A DNA stretch of 64,000 nucleotides from Ulota crispa. Taxonomy: Eukaryota; Streptophyta; Bryopsida; Orthotrichales; Orthotrichaceae. Positions 35,373-47,850 of this stretch are shown here, piece after piece. Both the position numbers and the translations under genes were made by a program. Position 1 is the first letter of the stretch, and the number at the start of each line of letters is the position of its first letter. The stretch covers positions 1,552,501 to 1,616,500 of the forward strand of contig OY987252.1 in the NCBI GenBank assembly GCA_963920765.1, written 5' to 3'. The notes below the pieces were generated by a model, which was not told the DNA's origin, did no database searches, and saw nothing but the letters and a program-made list of their open reading frames with translations.

Positions 35373-35735
35373 CTAGTTATTCCCAACTAGGAGATCTTTC
35401 AAAGTATCCATTCTTTTGTTATTGATGCTGCGCATTTGATGGAGCATTTGATCGGCATTCTTGTTAATGATTGCTTTTATGGTTTTCGTGACCAGAGCAG
35501 TCACAATCTTGGGACGTTTAATCCCTTTATTTCTATGGGTCCTAGATATGATGCCGGCCTTATACAATTTGATGTAATTATGATACATCGACTTTGAAAT
35601 TTTGCGGATTTTATACCACGATAGTGCACACCTCCGCTCCATTGAGTGTGATGAACTTGCAATTTCTTATGCCGCCAATGTTATGGACCTGCCTATCTGC
35701 AGCAATCCCGTATTCCTAGCGGTCTTCAAATGACT
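35373..35735 (-). pseudogene. Unrecognised - strand coding remnant
   Basis: The ATG-initiated frame 35642-35373 encodes 89 residues rich in Lys, Arg and Ile (KIRKISKSMYHNYIKLYKAG, RPKIVTALVTKTIKAI). Upstream, the same frame continues through a TAA into NTGLLQIGRSITLAA, so the original protein was longer. The basic helical look could suit a DNA-binding domain such as that of a transposase, but no motif settles it. Confidence 0.35.
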
Positions 35736-35936
35736 TGAGATAAAATTTCTGTTTGACCTTCAAAGACGATTTTTGAGGGAAAATTTAATAGCATTGATTT
35801 TTGCAGCACCTCAAGGAGTTGACATTTCAAATTTGTTCTTCTTGAGTTTTAATAACATAATGGGAGTCTTCATTGCGGAGACTTGGCTTCCGCACAATGA
35901 AACAATATGGCGCTTTCAACTGACCATTGAGATATG

Positions 35937-36794
35937 CTAGAAATCTTGAACCACTGGTATAGCTGAGAAATGTTCCAATGTCTCCAGTATGGAATGTCCA
36001 TCAGGGAACCAACATGAAGATACTAACCACCAAAAGTGAGTCATAATAGCATCCTTATTTCCCAAAAAAATATTGCGGACAGTTACTCCCACGACCTCAT
36101 CTAAAACTCCCCCTGGAAATGATTGTTTGGCATGCAACAATTTATTTTGCCTGAAGACAAAAGTTGTCCCTCCGCATCCTTCCAATGGAATTCAAGGCCT
36201 ACCCACTTGTCTGGATGAACACAAGGAGACAAGTCCATCGAGGGATCCCTCAATGATTTCACAACACCAAATACCCACCATAATACAGTTTGGTTGACAA
36301 CATCCTCTAGCGTCCTCAAATCCCTTTGACAAAGGTCAACAAGCAAAGAACAAGCAGCCGCCACTATAGATAGGGGTCGGACAAGAATGAACATCCAGGG
36401 TTGCAACAAAATGACCATCCCAAGCCATTAACCCATATGACGAGCTTCCACAACACAACCCTGACCAAGTTCCCCAAATCTAGCAAGAAAGAGGTTGACG
36501 GCATCTCCATTACAAATTGATTTTGAATTGTCATTGGAATTCTGAGATTCCTACTCGAAGGGTTGGACAACTCCAATGGGCACCACAGCATGTACGATTG
36601 ATTTGTTGAAGGAATCCATGTTGCTTGCCACAATTTAGATTTGTGTTGTAACAAGGGTGACATCCAAAATCAAGAATCTCAGCCTGCATAGTGCACAGTA
36701 GTCGTAAATACATTGTTACATAACGATCAAATTGAGCCTTCAAGATTGAAGAGAACATCAACAACGGTGGATTCATTAAGTCAAGCACCACCAA
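35937..36794 (-). pseudogene. Low-quality - strand coding remnant, unknown
   Basis: Overlapping open frames in two phases cover this stretch (for example GGVLDEVVGVTVRNIFLGNK and LLRDIP-free segments of 80-105 codons). Frame changes and stops break it, and two GGATCC palindromes fall within it or at its edge. I recognise no domain. It may be non-coding. Confidence 0.2.
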
Positions 36795-37460
36795 CCTCTA
36801 TCTAGGGATCCTTCAATATCAAATTCCCAAAATCACAAAAATAAGAATCGACTACAACGGAATGCAAAAGAAAGCATTATTTTGCAATATAATCAAATAC
36901 CAACATGTATCAAGGGATCCCCCAATGAATTGATTCATATGATTGAACAAGACATACGTCTATTGGAGGATCCCTAGATGACATGATTCCCAAGTTTAGG
37001 CAATACATAGGCTTGAAGCAATGGCTCTTGTGCAGTGATGCTCAACAATGAGCAGGGCCCATTGGGGATTCCCTAATTCAATGTTGCCCATAAATAAGCA
37101 ATGCATTGGGGGATCCACCAAAGCTATGGGTTTAATAAAAATTGAAAGACCTACATCTATTGGGGGATCCCCCAATTCAGCATGGCAAACAAATGAGGTA
37201 GATGGATCGTAGAGTAGCTGATGAAGTGTATTAAGAATGATATATCGGGAGATCCCTTGATGAAGTGGTGCCCATAACTAACAATGACCTATTGGAGGAT
37301 CCCCCAATGCAATTGCTCCTAATATGTAGGAAGACTGTCATTTATAGAGGGATCCTTTGATGCAACTAAAGTATCCACCAATTCCTAAAGTGGTTTGTGA
37401 TAGTTCCACATATTCTCAAAAATTCATCAGAGCAGTCCATATCGGGGGATCCTCCAGTGC

Positions 37461-40400
37461 AGTCAATTTAGCAAAGTAAAACAATTGTTTGGAGCCCTTA
37501 TCAGTTTACTAGAGTGTACAACATAGAAACGCCAAGTATCGTTCCATATCTACTGTTCAACAGTCCTTACCCTGATGAATTTACATTTTACAATGAACAC
37601 GTATGCAAATACATGACTTAGAGCAAGTTTGTGAACCCTCATTAGTTCGTATAGAGGAGGACAATACCCAATGACACATGCAGCTCATATTTACTTACCC
37701 TAAAGATATACAGACATATCAACACGTGCTGAAAGATTTTCATTGATTTCTATAATTGCATTCATTGGTACTTCAAAATCAAAATCCCTTGCATAATGTG
37801 CTTGTCCATTACATCTCAGTGTGTGAGCACCACAGCAACTACCAATTTAATGCACCTTACAAAAAGAAAATTGACTGTGTGAGCCTCTCTACACGCCTGT
37901 AGTAGATCTAGTGCATCCTACAATCACAAGGAGGTAGGTCATTTAATCATCTACTGCAAAGTGCTGAATATCCGATGCAAGTTTAACTAAAGTATTTGAA
38001 TCAGACAAGGCGCAAAATGTTACGTGCGGATATCCAGTGAAAAGTATGGACGGCCTCAATGCTTTGCTCCTAGCTAGTCTTCAGCACGATCTATAGAGCA
38101 ACTATGCCCAAAAGCGCCGTTCCTATTCGATTGCAAAACAGGATGCACCTCCTCTTTTCTAAATCTACGTAATTGATTCCAGACTACAAAACTGCAAAGT
38201 GAAGACTAAATTTACTGATTCTTGGCTTGATAATGCAACAAATCCCTTGGCCACAATAAAGTCTACATGCTGCATGAAACACAATAATGCAAAGCGCTAT
38301 CAATAACGTACAGAAAGCAAGCAAGGAGCAATAACAATTGAGGGTGCATAGCATTATGGGAATTGGATTCTTGAAATTGGACAAGGATTGGGAATCTCGC
38401 CAAAATTGTTTAGAGGATGTTTTTGATTTTCAAATTCCATCTTGCCATTTGAATTTCAAATTTGAAATTTGTCTTGCCACTCTTGTGGCAATTGCTATCC
38501 ATGATAGATGAACCATGGTTGGGGGTATTTTCCTATACAGTAACTTTGAATAAGTGACTAGCCATTCATTATTCTCAGCCAACTAAGGAACGATCATAAT
38601 ATTTTGTAGGAACTAGTTGACCCACTTGAATTAAGCACCATTCACAGTACGCATTCACAATAATTCATTCATTGTATCAAAACTCAAATGTCTTGAGATC
38701 CTTGATTTTGTTTCCTGTGAACCATGTCACTTGAAAGTCATTGATTTATATGAATATTTGATCAAACACAATTAAAATTGATTAATTTAATCTGGTTTGC
38801 CATAAACACCATAATCACATAATTCTTTGCAAAAAACACACTTAAAGGAGATGAAAATTTCATCATATGGGTAAATGGGTCAATACTACCATTTTTTAGT
38901 ATAATTAAACAAGTTTCACCTTATTCCAGAAGTTTTTGCTATTCTATTTCAATGAACCCCCCAATCCCCTTAATTAAAAATGTGTAGGATTAAGGAGGTC
39001 ACCATTCATTTTTTGTCAATTAACTCCACAAAAATTCATGAGTGTCCCTTGTAATACCCTAAATATAAGGTGCAAATGTGCACATCTTAAATGCACTTCA
39101 TATTGTGAACAACAATGGATTAATTGTCTTTTAATCTAATTTTTATAATTTGGAAATTCATGTACACTCAGTGAGTGTTAATAGAAGCTGAAGCTCCATA
39201 ATTCAATTATGTCCACTAATAGAGTCCTACCCGGTTGTGGTAATGTGAAAGGATGTTATCATTACAATAATTACAATCGTAATCCCACCCAAAACTGGAA
39301 TTCTAATTAATAGCCATAATGAGGTGGAATAGCGGCTAGACAATGATGGTGCTCCCAGCCAAGAATACTAGCCCATTCCTAGAAAGGGAACTTTAGTTGT
39401 CATTATCCCTTAGATTGGCTTTCAAGTGTCATTTTCTCCCCTGATGTTCTTGCAAAAGCGCTGCGGGAGAGTTTAGTCTGTAAGCATTGAGTGTTGTTTG
39501 CAAGATTTGTGTGAGGTTTTGTTATAGTGCATGAAAGCAAGTTTAGGCTGCAAGAGGGATCCTGGCGTTTGGAGTTGTTTGTGGAATTGTTGAGGCAATC
39601 TAGAGTTGTAGTGGTGTTTCTCTTTGCAGATTTTGTTGTGTGTATGAGTAATTTGTTGCTGGAGCATTGTAGCAATTTTAGAGGAGCAATTGAAGAGGTG
39701 TAGCTTTATTTCAGTATTTTGTTGCAGGAGCATCAATCCAAGTTTATATCAGCAAGTGTAGAGCTACAATTTCCTTAGAACGCCGAGGTTTGCCTTAGTG
39801 CGGTGTTCCTGTGGAGGCAATTTTGGAAGGTGATGTGCTGTCCATTAAAGCAAGTTTGACAAAGGCTCTGCGATAGAGCTTGCATTAGCAATCCGTTCTT
39901 GCAAGGTGCGTAGATGCGCGGTGTGGCAAGGAGAGGCGATTTTCCCTCTGTTTCAGCTTAGAATTTTGAGAAGATTTCTGCAACAACGCTTGTTAGTAAC
40001 TTTGTGTGCTTCTCAACTCCCAATTAATAATGCAATTAGTTTGTTTCTATTTTTGTGATGGCGCATGAGTGCTTTCTTTTGGCAATGTTACATGCGTCTG
40101 CACAGGATTGAGAAAATGTGGTTGACTCTGCTATATCCATCATGTTATAATCTAGCAAAGAACAATCTTGCAAATCCTGTCAAAGTAGAAAATAATTGTT
40201 AACTTGAAATTTCTACAGTTTACACTCTGAAATTCCAAGTTTTCAAGAAATTATGGGGTAAATTTTAGGGCATTAGTTCTGCTCCATTGAAAGAGAGTAA
40301 TTGTAATATTGAGCTAATCAAGTTGTATAGATGATCCTAACTTAGACAATGGAGCAAATAACCATGCAACTTCAACATCTTAAGTGATTTTTTAGTTTCA

Positions 40401-40570
40401 TTTCCAAAATCAAGTATGATATTTTGTAGTCAAACTTCAAGACATTTGTTCTCCTCAGTTAAAATCTAGGAAGTTAATGTTTTGTAGGTGTTCATTGGTT
40501 TGCAAGATTGAGTCTGTCCCACCAATATTGCGGTGATTCTTTCAACTTGCAGCGGGAATTGCAATCTGAT
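37461..40570. other. Intergenic DNA between palindrome cluster 1 and unit B
   Basis: No gene is recognised. The part from 39400 to 40560 is less AT-rich, with many GT-rich stretches, and resembles a transcribed leader leading to the short ATG reading at 40581. Confidence 0.4.
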
Positions 40571-40580
40571 TACTTGTGAT

Positions 40581-40632
40581 GGCATCAACGGTAATTACGG
40601 CAAAGGGGAATATTCCATTGTGGGATCAGTGG
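40581..40632 (+). other. Possible short first coding exon
   Basis: An ATG opens MASTVITAKGNIPLWDQW and is followed at once by TGGTAAGC, a good donor context; without splicing a TAA ends the frame immediately. It lies about 270 bases upstream of unit B, so any downstream exons would have been separated by B's insertion. The family is not recognised, and only this short reading supports it. Confidence 0.3.
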
Positions 40633-40904
40633 TAAGCAAACCATAAATTGTAACAAACCAGTTTTGAATGCAAGTTGTTTTAGCTATGTACACAATATGG
40701 ACATTTGGTAAGATTATGCAAGTAGGAATCAAAATTTTACATGGCTAGGCAAAGGGCACATTACTCAACTTCTCCCTATCAACGGATCTTGTGATACAAT
40801 TATACTTTTTTTGTAGAATGTTAGTTTCCATCCATGGAGAATAACAAGTAAAACCTCTACCAAGGCATCCTCCAATAACTCCCATTTGGTTTAGATGTTC
40901 TTGT

Positions 40905-40909
40905 GAGGA
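40905..40909. repeat. Target-site duplication of unit B, left copy (GAGGA)
   Basis: GAGGA stands immediately before TGTGATAGCAC, the end of unit B, and is repeated immediately after its other end at 44565-44569. Five-base duplications are typical of LTR-retrotransposon integration. Confidence 0.8.
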
Positions 40910-43900
40910 TGTGATAGCACAGGAAAGTACTTATCCTCCTGTTGGCATTAAAATAGATTTTAAAAAACCAACAAGATGACTCATTTTTGTTCCACAGAGA
41001 TTTAGTTTGTAGATCCTCAAGGTTGTTTGAAACAGGATGAAGAAATCTTGTAGGTAATTTGCAAACAGACACAACGCACACACACAAAGAGAAAAGGTAA
41101 TCAGAATATCCCTAGTCAACCGACAGGACTCTTAATTATCCTTCCTTTCCTCATTAACATTCCGGACTCAAAGAAAGAGTGGCCGATCCATGTACTTCTT
41201 CCGGATCTGGACGCCAAACACACACCACGTAACAAGAGTTTAGCCTCTATATCAGAAGGTTCCGCAATTTAATTAAGGAAGGCATCGTGAGTTCCTACCC
41301 TTTGACAGTTTATAGTGAATGAAGTATCACTAAACAAAACACCAACAAAGAATACAAAGACAACAGGGTGCAATTACTCCCTCACAGCCGGTCCAAAAAT
41401 AGATCCAAACTAACAAGTTACGCAGGGAACCCCTACAGCCCCAACAATACTACAATGACAAACCCTTCCTGACACAACTCCTAGTGCTAAGATGGTAACC
41501 GGATAATTAAAGGATCCTTGCTCCTTTGCTCACAATCACTCTTGGTGGTAGTGGAACCTCTCAATTGTTAGCTAGCATGCGTTGGGATTGCTATCCGGAC
41601 GCACCCAACCTAAGATTGGCTATCCCTCACAAGAGTACCCGGATTGTAAACCCAAATAGAAACTGCCCTTTAGTACACACAATTTTCTAACCACCTCCCT
41701 AGCTCCAAAAATCAAATCAAACAAGGTCTAGGGTCACTTCTTTCTCCTCTTCCTTTGACACTCATATTCCCATACACAACACCTCAAGTGATCAATTCAA
41801 AGCATTGAGATAAGAAAACTTTGCTTGCATTAGGGGAATCAGAGATACAAAATGAATCCGGGCACTAATCTCAACCATGCCTTTAATAACTAATCATAGG
41901 AAAGCTAAAAAGTCTCCTTCTGAAAAGTTGTGGTCCCGAAAATGACAGGTGTCATTTCCTTTATCAAAAAGTAGTGGTCCCCTTTTTAGCCACAAAATCT
42001 TGAAAAAAATAGATATGAGATCCTATAATCCCAAATCCGAGTGCTAAATGCATGGTACCAGGAAGTAACTATAATTTTACTCCTAGTGCTTGCTCCCTTT
42101 ATTCTATTTATTCTAGTTACTTTGGTTAATACTACTATTGAATGACTAGGTCTTCTTCTTCTTTTGAGCTGTAGACACCGCTTTCCAATCTGGCAGCCTT
42201 TGGCTTCCGCTTGCGCCCTTATCCTTGACAAGAACCTTACCTTTTTTCTTCCGGGTACTTTGGGCTATAAACCTGATTGCTTCCGGATTAGAGTCATTGG
42301 ATGAATCCAAACCCTCCGAATCATCCAAAGACTTTGAAGTCTCTCCATCACTTGCTATCGCCTCAGCAAGAGAGTCATCCGGAATATCAATCTTGATCGG
42401 AGATGCAGTGCTCTTATACAAAGAAAACAACTCCCTTGCACGCTTGGCCGTTGTCATCCTCTTCAACAAAATAGGCATATGTTTCAAAGCCTGCTCCTCC
42501 GGTGTTGTGGGATCTTGGCTTTGATCTTGGGATCCGAGTGCTGAATTCTCTTCTTTGGCACCCACATCAATCTTGTTGGGTAGACGACAAGATGTCGGGG
42601 TTGTCACTTCCTCCTTCTCCTTTGGTGTAGTCGGCTTTGGCGATCGCACTATAGGAGACTTCCGGGTGGATGTAGCATCCTTGCCTTGCTTGGATCCTTC
42701 ACCTGCACCTTGGCGGGTTTTAATACATGTTAGGATGGTCCTCATCTCCAACAGCATCACCTCCATCGCTTCTCCATACTCCACCACCATTGAAACCACC
42801 TTGGCCCCAATCTGCAACCTTGCCTTCAAGGCTTCCGCCTCATAGAGCTTCGCTTTGGTCACCACGTTGCCCGAATTCCCAATGAAGCGCATGAGCTTAG
42901 CAATCTCCATGTTGGCCTCGCAAGCCGCCTTGTCTCCTTTGCTCTCCTCCTTCAACTTGCCTTGCAGATCCTTCACCTGCCAAGCCAACTTGTCCACCTC
43001 CAATTGCCTCAAGGTTTTGAGTTTAATTAAACTCTTCACCTTGGCAATCATGTCTTCCGGTGTAGCCCCTCCCAAGAGCTTGTGCATGTTCCGGTTATGC
43101 TCCTGGTGGATGCGTATCACCGGCTGGACCTCTCCCAGGTCCTTCACAATTTTGGGGATAAGGTCTGACTTAAACCTTTCCGAGCCTATCGGTTTGGGCA
43201 CGTCTGACGATTCAGTAATGTCCTTCCCCTTACCCTTACTACGGACTTCCCTGGTCACCTCTACATCCGGTGACTCCTCATCTGAGTATTCCTCATCTTC
43301 TTCCTCTCCCGGTTCCGATTTTGGGGTAATGTTGTTTATCCTCATTACCTCCGCATTCTTCCATTCAAGGTTCTCTTTGTCTCTCAACAGGTCGTGGTAA
43401 GAATAGAGATGGAAGAGAAAAGGGGAAAGTCTAGAAGGCTTGGTGTTTCCTATTGCCTTGACTAACCTATCTACTAGGTTCCGGATTACTAACCCCCAAT
43501 TCACCGGCCACTCTCCTGACAGCGCACCAAAGATGGTGTTGGCAAAGGTGAGTGTAAGATAGGTAGGATGCTCGAGAAGCAAGATTAGGATCAGGAACTC
43601 TAGGACTCTTCTCTCCCTCCGGATTTTACAATCCGAGACGGAGTGACCATTCTTATTATAAGGTATGATAGAGAATTTTCCCTCAACAAACTTGTCCGTC
43701 CGAGTAGCTAATCCGCTTCCCTTCCGGCTAAACCCGTAAACCTCACTCCAAACCTCAAGAGCCCAACTATCCGGGTCAACCCTCATGGTATCAAGCCACT
43801 CACTAGAGGGTTTCTTGAGCAACTCCCTCACAATCTCCTCATCCCTCAAATTCTAGGGTACTAGGATTAATCCCTGGCATCCCATCTTCTTCAAGTCCTC

Positions 43901-44564
43901 TAGGTTTGCTCTCTCCATAGGATCCTGGGGTATGCCTGGACGAATTGATCTAAGAGCTTTTGTAATCAAAGCCTTGTCTTGTCCCATCCTTCCCATCGTT
44001 CTTGACACTCCTGACACAAGAACTAGGAAGAACTACAACCTGGACAACCGCGAAGCCAATCTCACATAAGCTCTCAAGAAGGGAAGAAAGAGAATGAAGC
44101 GTGAATGGAATAGAAGGAAGGGAAGAATAAGAAATGGATGGAGAAGGCCGTTCCTGCCTAATTCTCCCCCTAGTTACTGCCTGGAACAATGATTAGGGCC
44201 GTTTAAGAGACCGTTGCACCCAATCATTGAATATTAGGACCGTTTTTAGAATCCGTTTAAGGTTTCGATAGGGTCATTAGTACCCGGCGTACTTTTAATA
44301 CTTTTGGTACTGTTCACAGTGCCCCTAACCCTTAACTCTAGGTTTTGATCCTAAGTTCCTAGATGATAATCTGGTCAAGCCAGGAACCAGAAGGTTCCTT
44401 CTTAATTGTTTTATCTAATCCGGATTGGATATAATATACTAACCTTTTTTGTTTATTAAATTTCTTGTTTCCGGTTCAAGAAAACAAAAAGATTTAACAA
44501 AAGAGGTTAGCTTATATATATAATAAGGGAGTAGCTTTCTTTTCTAAACTTATGGATTGCTTTA
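40910..44564 (-). mobile_element. Unit B: 3.66-kb LTR-like unit, inverted copy of unit A
   Basis: Read on the minus strand it starts TAAAGCAATCC and ends GCTATCACA, matching unit A over its full length (3655 against 3657 bases). I saw only scattered differences, for example near 32043, 32086 and 32101 of A, and none in the long reading frame translations. The perfect GAGGA duplication shows it inserted as a discrete unit by an integrase-like process. It landed inside the territory of the GGATCC palindromes, which it lacks. The near identity with A implies recent insertion or sequence homogenisation. Confidence 0.82.
42146..43996 (-). CDS. Unit B reading frame, identical protein to that of unit A
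   Basis: The frame runs from the ATG at 43996 down to the stop at 42146, with the same early UAG (43853-43855) as unit A. The 567-residue open part is identical residue for residue to the unit A protein; the antisense open frames are also identical, implying near-complete nucleotide identity. Domain description as for the unit A frame: Trp-rich N-terminal part, acidic patch, coiled coil, basic tail and no recognised enzymatic motif. The preservation of a long frame in both copies argues that it was coding in the source element. Confidence 0.6.
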
Positions 44565-44569
44565 GAGGA
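44565..44569. repeat. Target-site duplication of unit B, right copy (GAGGA)
   Basis: This is the partner of 40905-40909. It directly follows GGATTGCTTTA, the outer end of unit B. Confidence 0.8.
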
Positions 44570-44570
44570 G

Positions 44571-45096
44571 TATTGAGGGATCTCTCAATAAGAGTATCCA
44601 AATATAATTAGACCACACAACATAAAGTGAATTGGTAGATCCTTTGATTACAGAACCCTACTATAGTTAGACCATACACCAGAATCTCTATCCGGGGATC
44701 CCTTGATAGGCTGCACACAGAAACAATATCCTCCATATCTATATCTAAGAATACCCAAATACTTTGGATTTAGAGTTAGTTGGACATGCAAATAGTAAAT
44801 ATTATGATTAGCTCGCGGAAGCCATTGGGGGATCCCTCAATGACTTCTCCTTGAATTATAGTTCAAAGTATTGGGGTATCCCCCAATGACGAATTCCTCA
44901 TTTAGTTAGTTGAGAAGCCAATTACTCTATCAGGAGATCCCCAATGTTATGTAGCCTGATCATGCACCTACTGTGGAACCTCGCAAAGTGAATCGTTACT
45001 ATCATACACAATCGTTGTAGTCTATCGAGGGATCCCTCAATGAACTCCTATAGATTATGATCATTCTCTGCAATCCATCCAGGAATCCCCCAATAT
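44571..45096. repeat. Cluster 2 of GGATCC-centred palindromes (8 copies)
   Basis: Copies lie near 44571, 44630, 44689, 44823, 44869, 44928, 45023 and 45076. Spacers between them are roughly 25-110 bases and unrelated to one another. Examples are CATTGGGGGATCCCTCAATG (44823) and TATCGAGGGATCCCTCAATGA (45023). The first copy starts two bases beyond the unit B target duplication. Confidence 0.8.
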
Positions 45097-45219
45097 CTAT
45101 AATCAAGGAGTGTTCTAACACTTGCTAATTACATTGTTTTGCGCCAACCTAAATTGAGAAGCTCCAAAGGAGCTCTTGCCAAAAAAGTTACTTGGCTTCA
45201 TTGACCACTAGATGCTTGC

Positions 45220-47850
45220 GTTTAATTACAAAGGAGACTACCCACCAAGGGCTGTCATTCATTGCCTAATGAAAGATATTGCATGGAGTTGGAGTGGAAA
45301 CCAGTGCTTGAAAAGGTGACTCTGATACCTACAGTGTTGATGAACGCAAATAGAAAGAATCAAACCCTCAGACTAAATGTCCTTGAGATATAGGGAATGA
45401 ATGATCAATTTGAGCTTCTCATTGTTTGTGAGAAGATCCCAAAATCAGAGGCAACTCTAACCTACGGCTTGATCCTAAATTACAAGTCGCTCGACAAAAA
45501 CCTTTGCAAGACAATGCTAGATGCAAGCTTCCTAAAGAATTATGACGACGGCCTCAAAATTTCTCCCAAAAAAATGAAAGAACAATGGGATATGATTGCA
45601 AAGGCCCGCCCGTCTAAGGTACCACATTCAGATGCAGTTGTTCCCTTGACGCAGAAGCAATCACTGCAGAAGCAAAGTAGGAAAAGAAAGTCCTTAGCTA
45701 GTGCCCCTAGCAATGTTGCACCGACTTCACCTGCTAAGAAGAAACCAAAGGTTGAGCGTGCTCTTCACGATTATGTGAGAATGGAGGAGGGGGAATTTCA
45801 AAACTTTCTCCCGCAGAAATGAAGCAAATGAAAGCAATTTACGCGAAGCATTTTGGTGGACTCTACAAATGGGAGAAGAAATCATTTGCAGACAAAAGCG
45901 GTAAACCTCTATGCGTTCATTTTGAGCAGCTGCATAAGGCGGTCTCAAGTACTTGTGTATATAGAGGCATTCAGGAGGATATGCTAAAGGACCTCATAAA
46001 TCTTGTGTGCATTTTCGGTGATTATCACTCCAAATAGAGATACACAATGGTCTTTGCCTTCAAACGTGGTCCTTATGGTCTTGAGAATTTGGTCACACTC
46101 TTTGATTTGGCTCCCAAGAAGTCGGAAATCATAGCGGCTACAAACTATTTCATTATTGGTGGGTAGCACATTGTCAAAGCTCACAAGACTCTCATATCCA
46201 GTAATGAGATTCTATGGAATGATTTGGAAGCTGCTTCCACATTTAACATTATTCCCATGTGGGCACCTAAGAGTAACTGGAATATGTGACTCCACCTGTC
46301 AAAGTCGTTAAATCAAAATATTGCTAGACTCCAGAAGGAGCAATGTTTCACCAAGCAGCTGCTAATTGCAAGGATGAAGTGGAGAGATATGGGAAGCCCG
46401 GCCCTCACTCTTGGTAGTCAAAAACACTCCAAAGAGAACCTTGTAATCTCTGCACCCTTCTAAAATGAATTCCTTGATTGTCTCTTGGAGGATCCCCAAT
46501 AGAAAGTGTAACATAATTCATGTAGTCACTGTCATAACCCAAATTGCTCTGCTGTATTTTGCAGAAGTTCTACCCTTGTATGGTTATTATATTCATGGGA
46601 TCCAAGGGTACTGACCTCACTAGTGGACTCCGAAGTCCTTGAATGTTTTTAGAAGACAATGCTAATGTCAAGCAATGGATCCATATCAAAGACCAATATA
46701 TAAAAGGACTTTTACCTAATGGATCTAGAAAATTTGATCTCTCTAGAAATGCAAAGTGCAAACCACTGACGGAGTTTGACTTTAAAACCTTGTATGGACT
46801 CCAATGCGAGGACATTAACTACCTTGCGTGTCAGGTGGAGATGAAGGAAGTCACCGTGAAAAGCTCAAAGGAGAAGATGAAGGGCCTAGGAAATGGAATT
46901 GTTTTGTTGAAGGATGCTAGGTTGCAGATTAGGTACAATTGAGCTATGAAGAACAATCTCATGAATTATTACAAAAACAAGCAACCGTTCAACTACAACG
47001 CGGAATATATCTTGTATCTTGCTGAGGAATGGGATGAATTGGCCGCAAGATTAAGCATATTGGAGAGAGATGTGAAACTCTGGACAAATAGAGTGCTTGA
47101 TACCAATGCTAGGAAAGAGTGGCTAAAAGGTCGCCTAGAAGCTCTCAACAAGACCAATGACCTAAACAAGTGCCCTGCCTCAGTTATCAAAATGTGGAAG
47201 GTAAAAGTCAATGTCCATGACGCTTCCACTATGGAGGATGAGACGATAGCTTTTAGTAGCCATTACATGTGCAGAATCATGGATGACAAAGTCTAGAATA
47301 TAAGCGCTATCTTTGTCGACCCAGTTGTAGCTGATTGGCAGGCATCCAAAAAACATCACATGTACTTTTGCTTCATGTTTGAGAAGGTAGGCAAAGATGT
47401 CCATGCAAAGCGTGTGGAGGATCAAAAGCTATGGAAGCTCTTTGACGCACTAGAAAAAGAGGGTTCTGGCAGCAGCACAAAGATTTTTGCTTGATCTCTA
47501 GCAGTGATTCTGACTGATGTACATGGGGTGACGTTGGTGCACAACCATTTGGACACACGGGCACAAGAAGCAAAATCAAGGGTGTGGTCCACGCACGTAG
47601 TCCAGTACTACCTTTCATCAGAGGGCAACTTCCCACGTCCTGCTGTGGGAAAAAGATTAACTGTGCATATTATCTTCTTGTTTGGGTTGGACACGAGCTA
47701 GACTAAAGAGGAATCCTTTGCCACCTCCTTCAAGGGAAATAAATGTTTTATGCCTTTTCACATTGCTGACAATATGGAGGATGTAAATAACTATTGGAGG
47801 CGCAAAAATCTTCCTTGGCTAAGGGTGGAAACTCCAACGACAATAAATTC
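45220..47850 (+). pseudogene. Decayed + strand gene of unknown family, about 2.6 kb
   Basis: Coding character runs through three phases. The first phase reaches 45822, with ERYCMELEWKPVLEKVTL, then TAG, then MNDQFELLIVCEKIPKSE and a basic Lys-rich patch KQSRKRKSLA. The next covers 45819 to about 46500 (AIYAKHFGGLYKWEKKSF, MVFAFKRGPYGLENLVTLF) with TAG and TGA codons. The last runs from about 46566, after an acceptor-like TTTTGCAG, to 47850 (FDFKTLYGLQCEDINYLA, EEWDELAARLSILERDVK, DPVVADWQASKKHHMYF) with five further stops. The 46946-47296 part looks coiled-coil. No domain is recognised. The number of stops indicates a pseudogene, possibly with introns. A palindrome copy at 46484 lies inside it. 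Confidence 0.55.

Larger units (their letters stand above)
35291..37460. repeat. Cluster 1 of GGATCC-centred dispersed palindromes (12 copies)
   Basis: Copies lie near 35291, 36236, 36801, 36908, 36961, 37060, 37104, 37159, 37243, 37290, 37343 and 37440, each about 20 bases. Ten of them fall in 36801-37460, separated by unrelated spacers of roughly 25-85 bases. The best examples are TATTGGGGGATCCCCCAAT (37159) and TATCAAGGGATCCCCCAATGA (36908, one base over a perfect core). Outer arm bases vary (ATTGG, ATCAA, ATCGA) and usually remain complementary or form G-T pairs. No known repeat family is recognised. Confidence 0.8.

Noticed and set aside
36801-37460. CRISPR-like array
   Set aside because: The palindromes are diverged, spacing is irregular, the DNA is plant nuclear, and no cas-like genes are present.
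32114-40904. Inversion of the segment between A and B by recombination
   Set aside because: A flip would have separated the two halves of unit B's GAGGA duplication, yet they still match.
28457-44564. Units A and B as the two LTRs of a single retrotransposon
   Set aside because: They are in inverted orientation, and unit B alone has its own 5-base target duplication, so they are separate insertions or a rearrangement.
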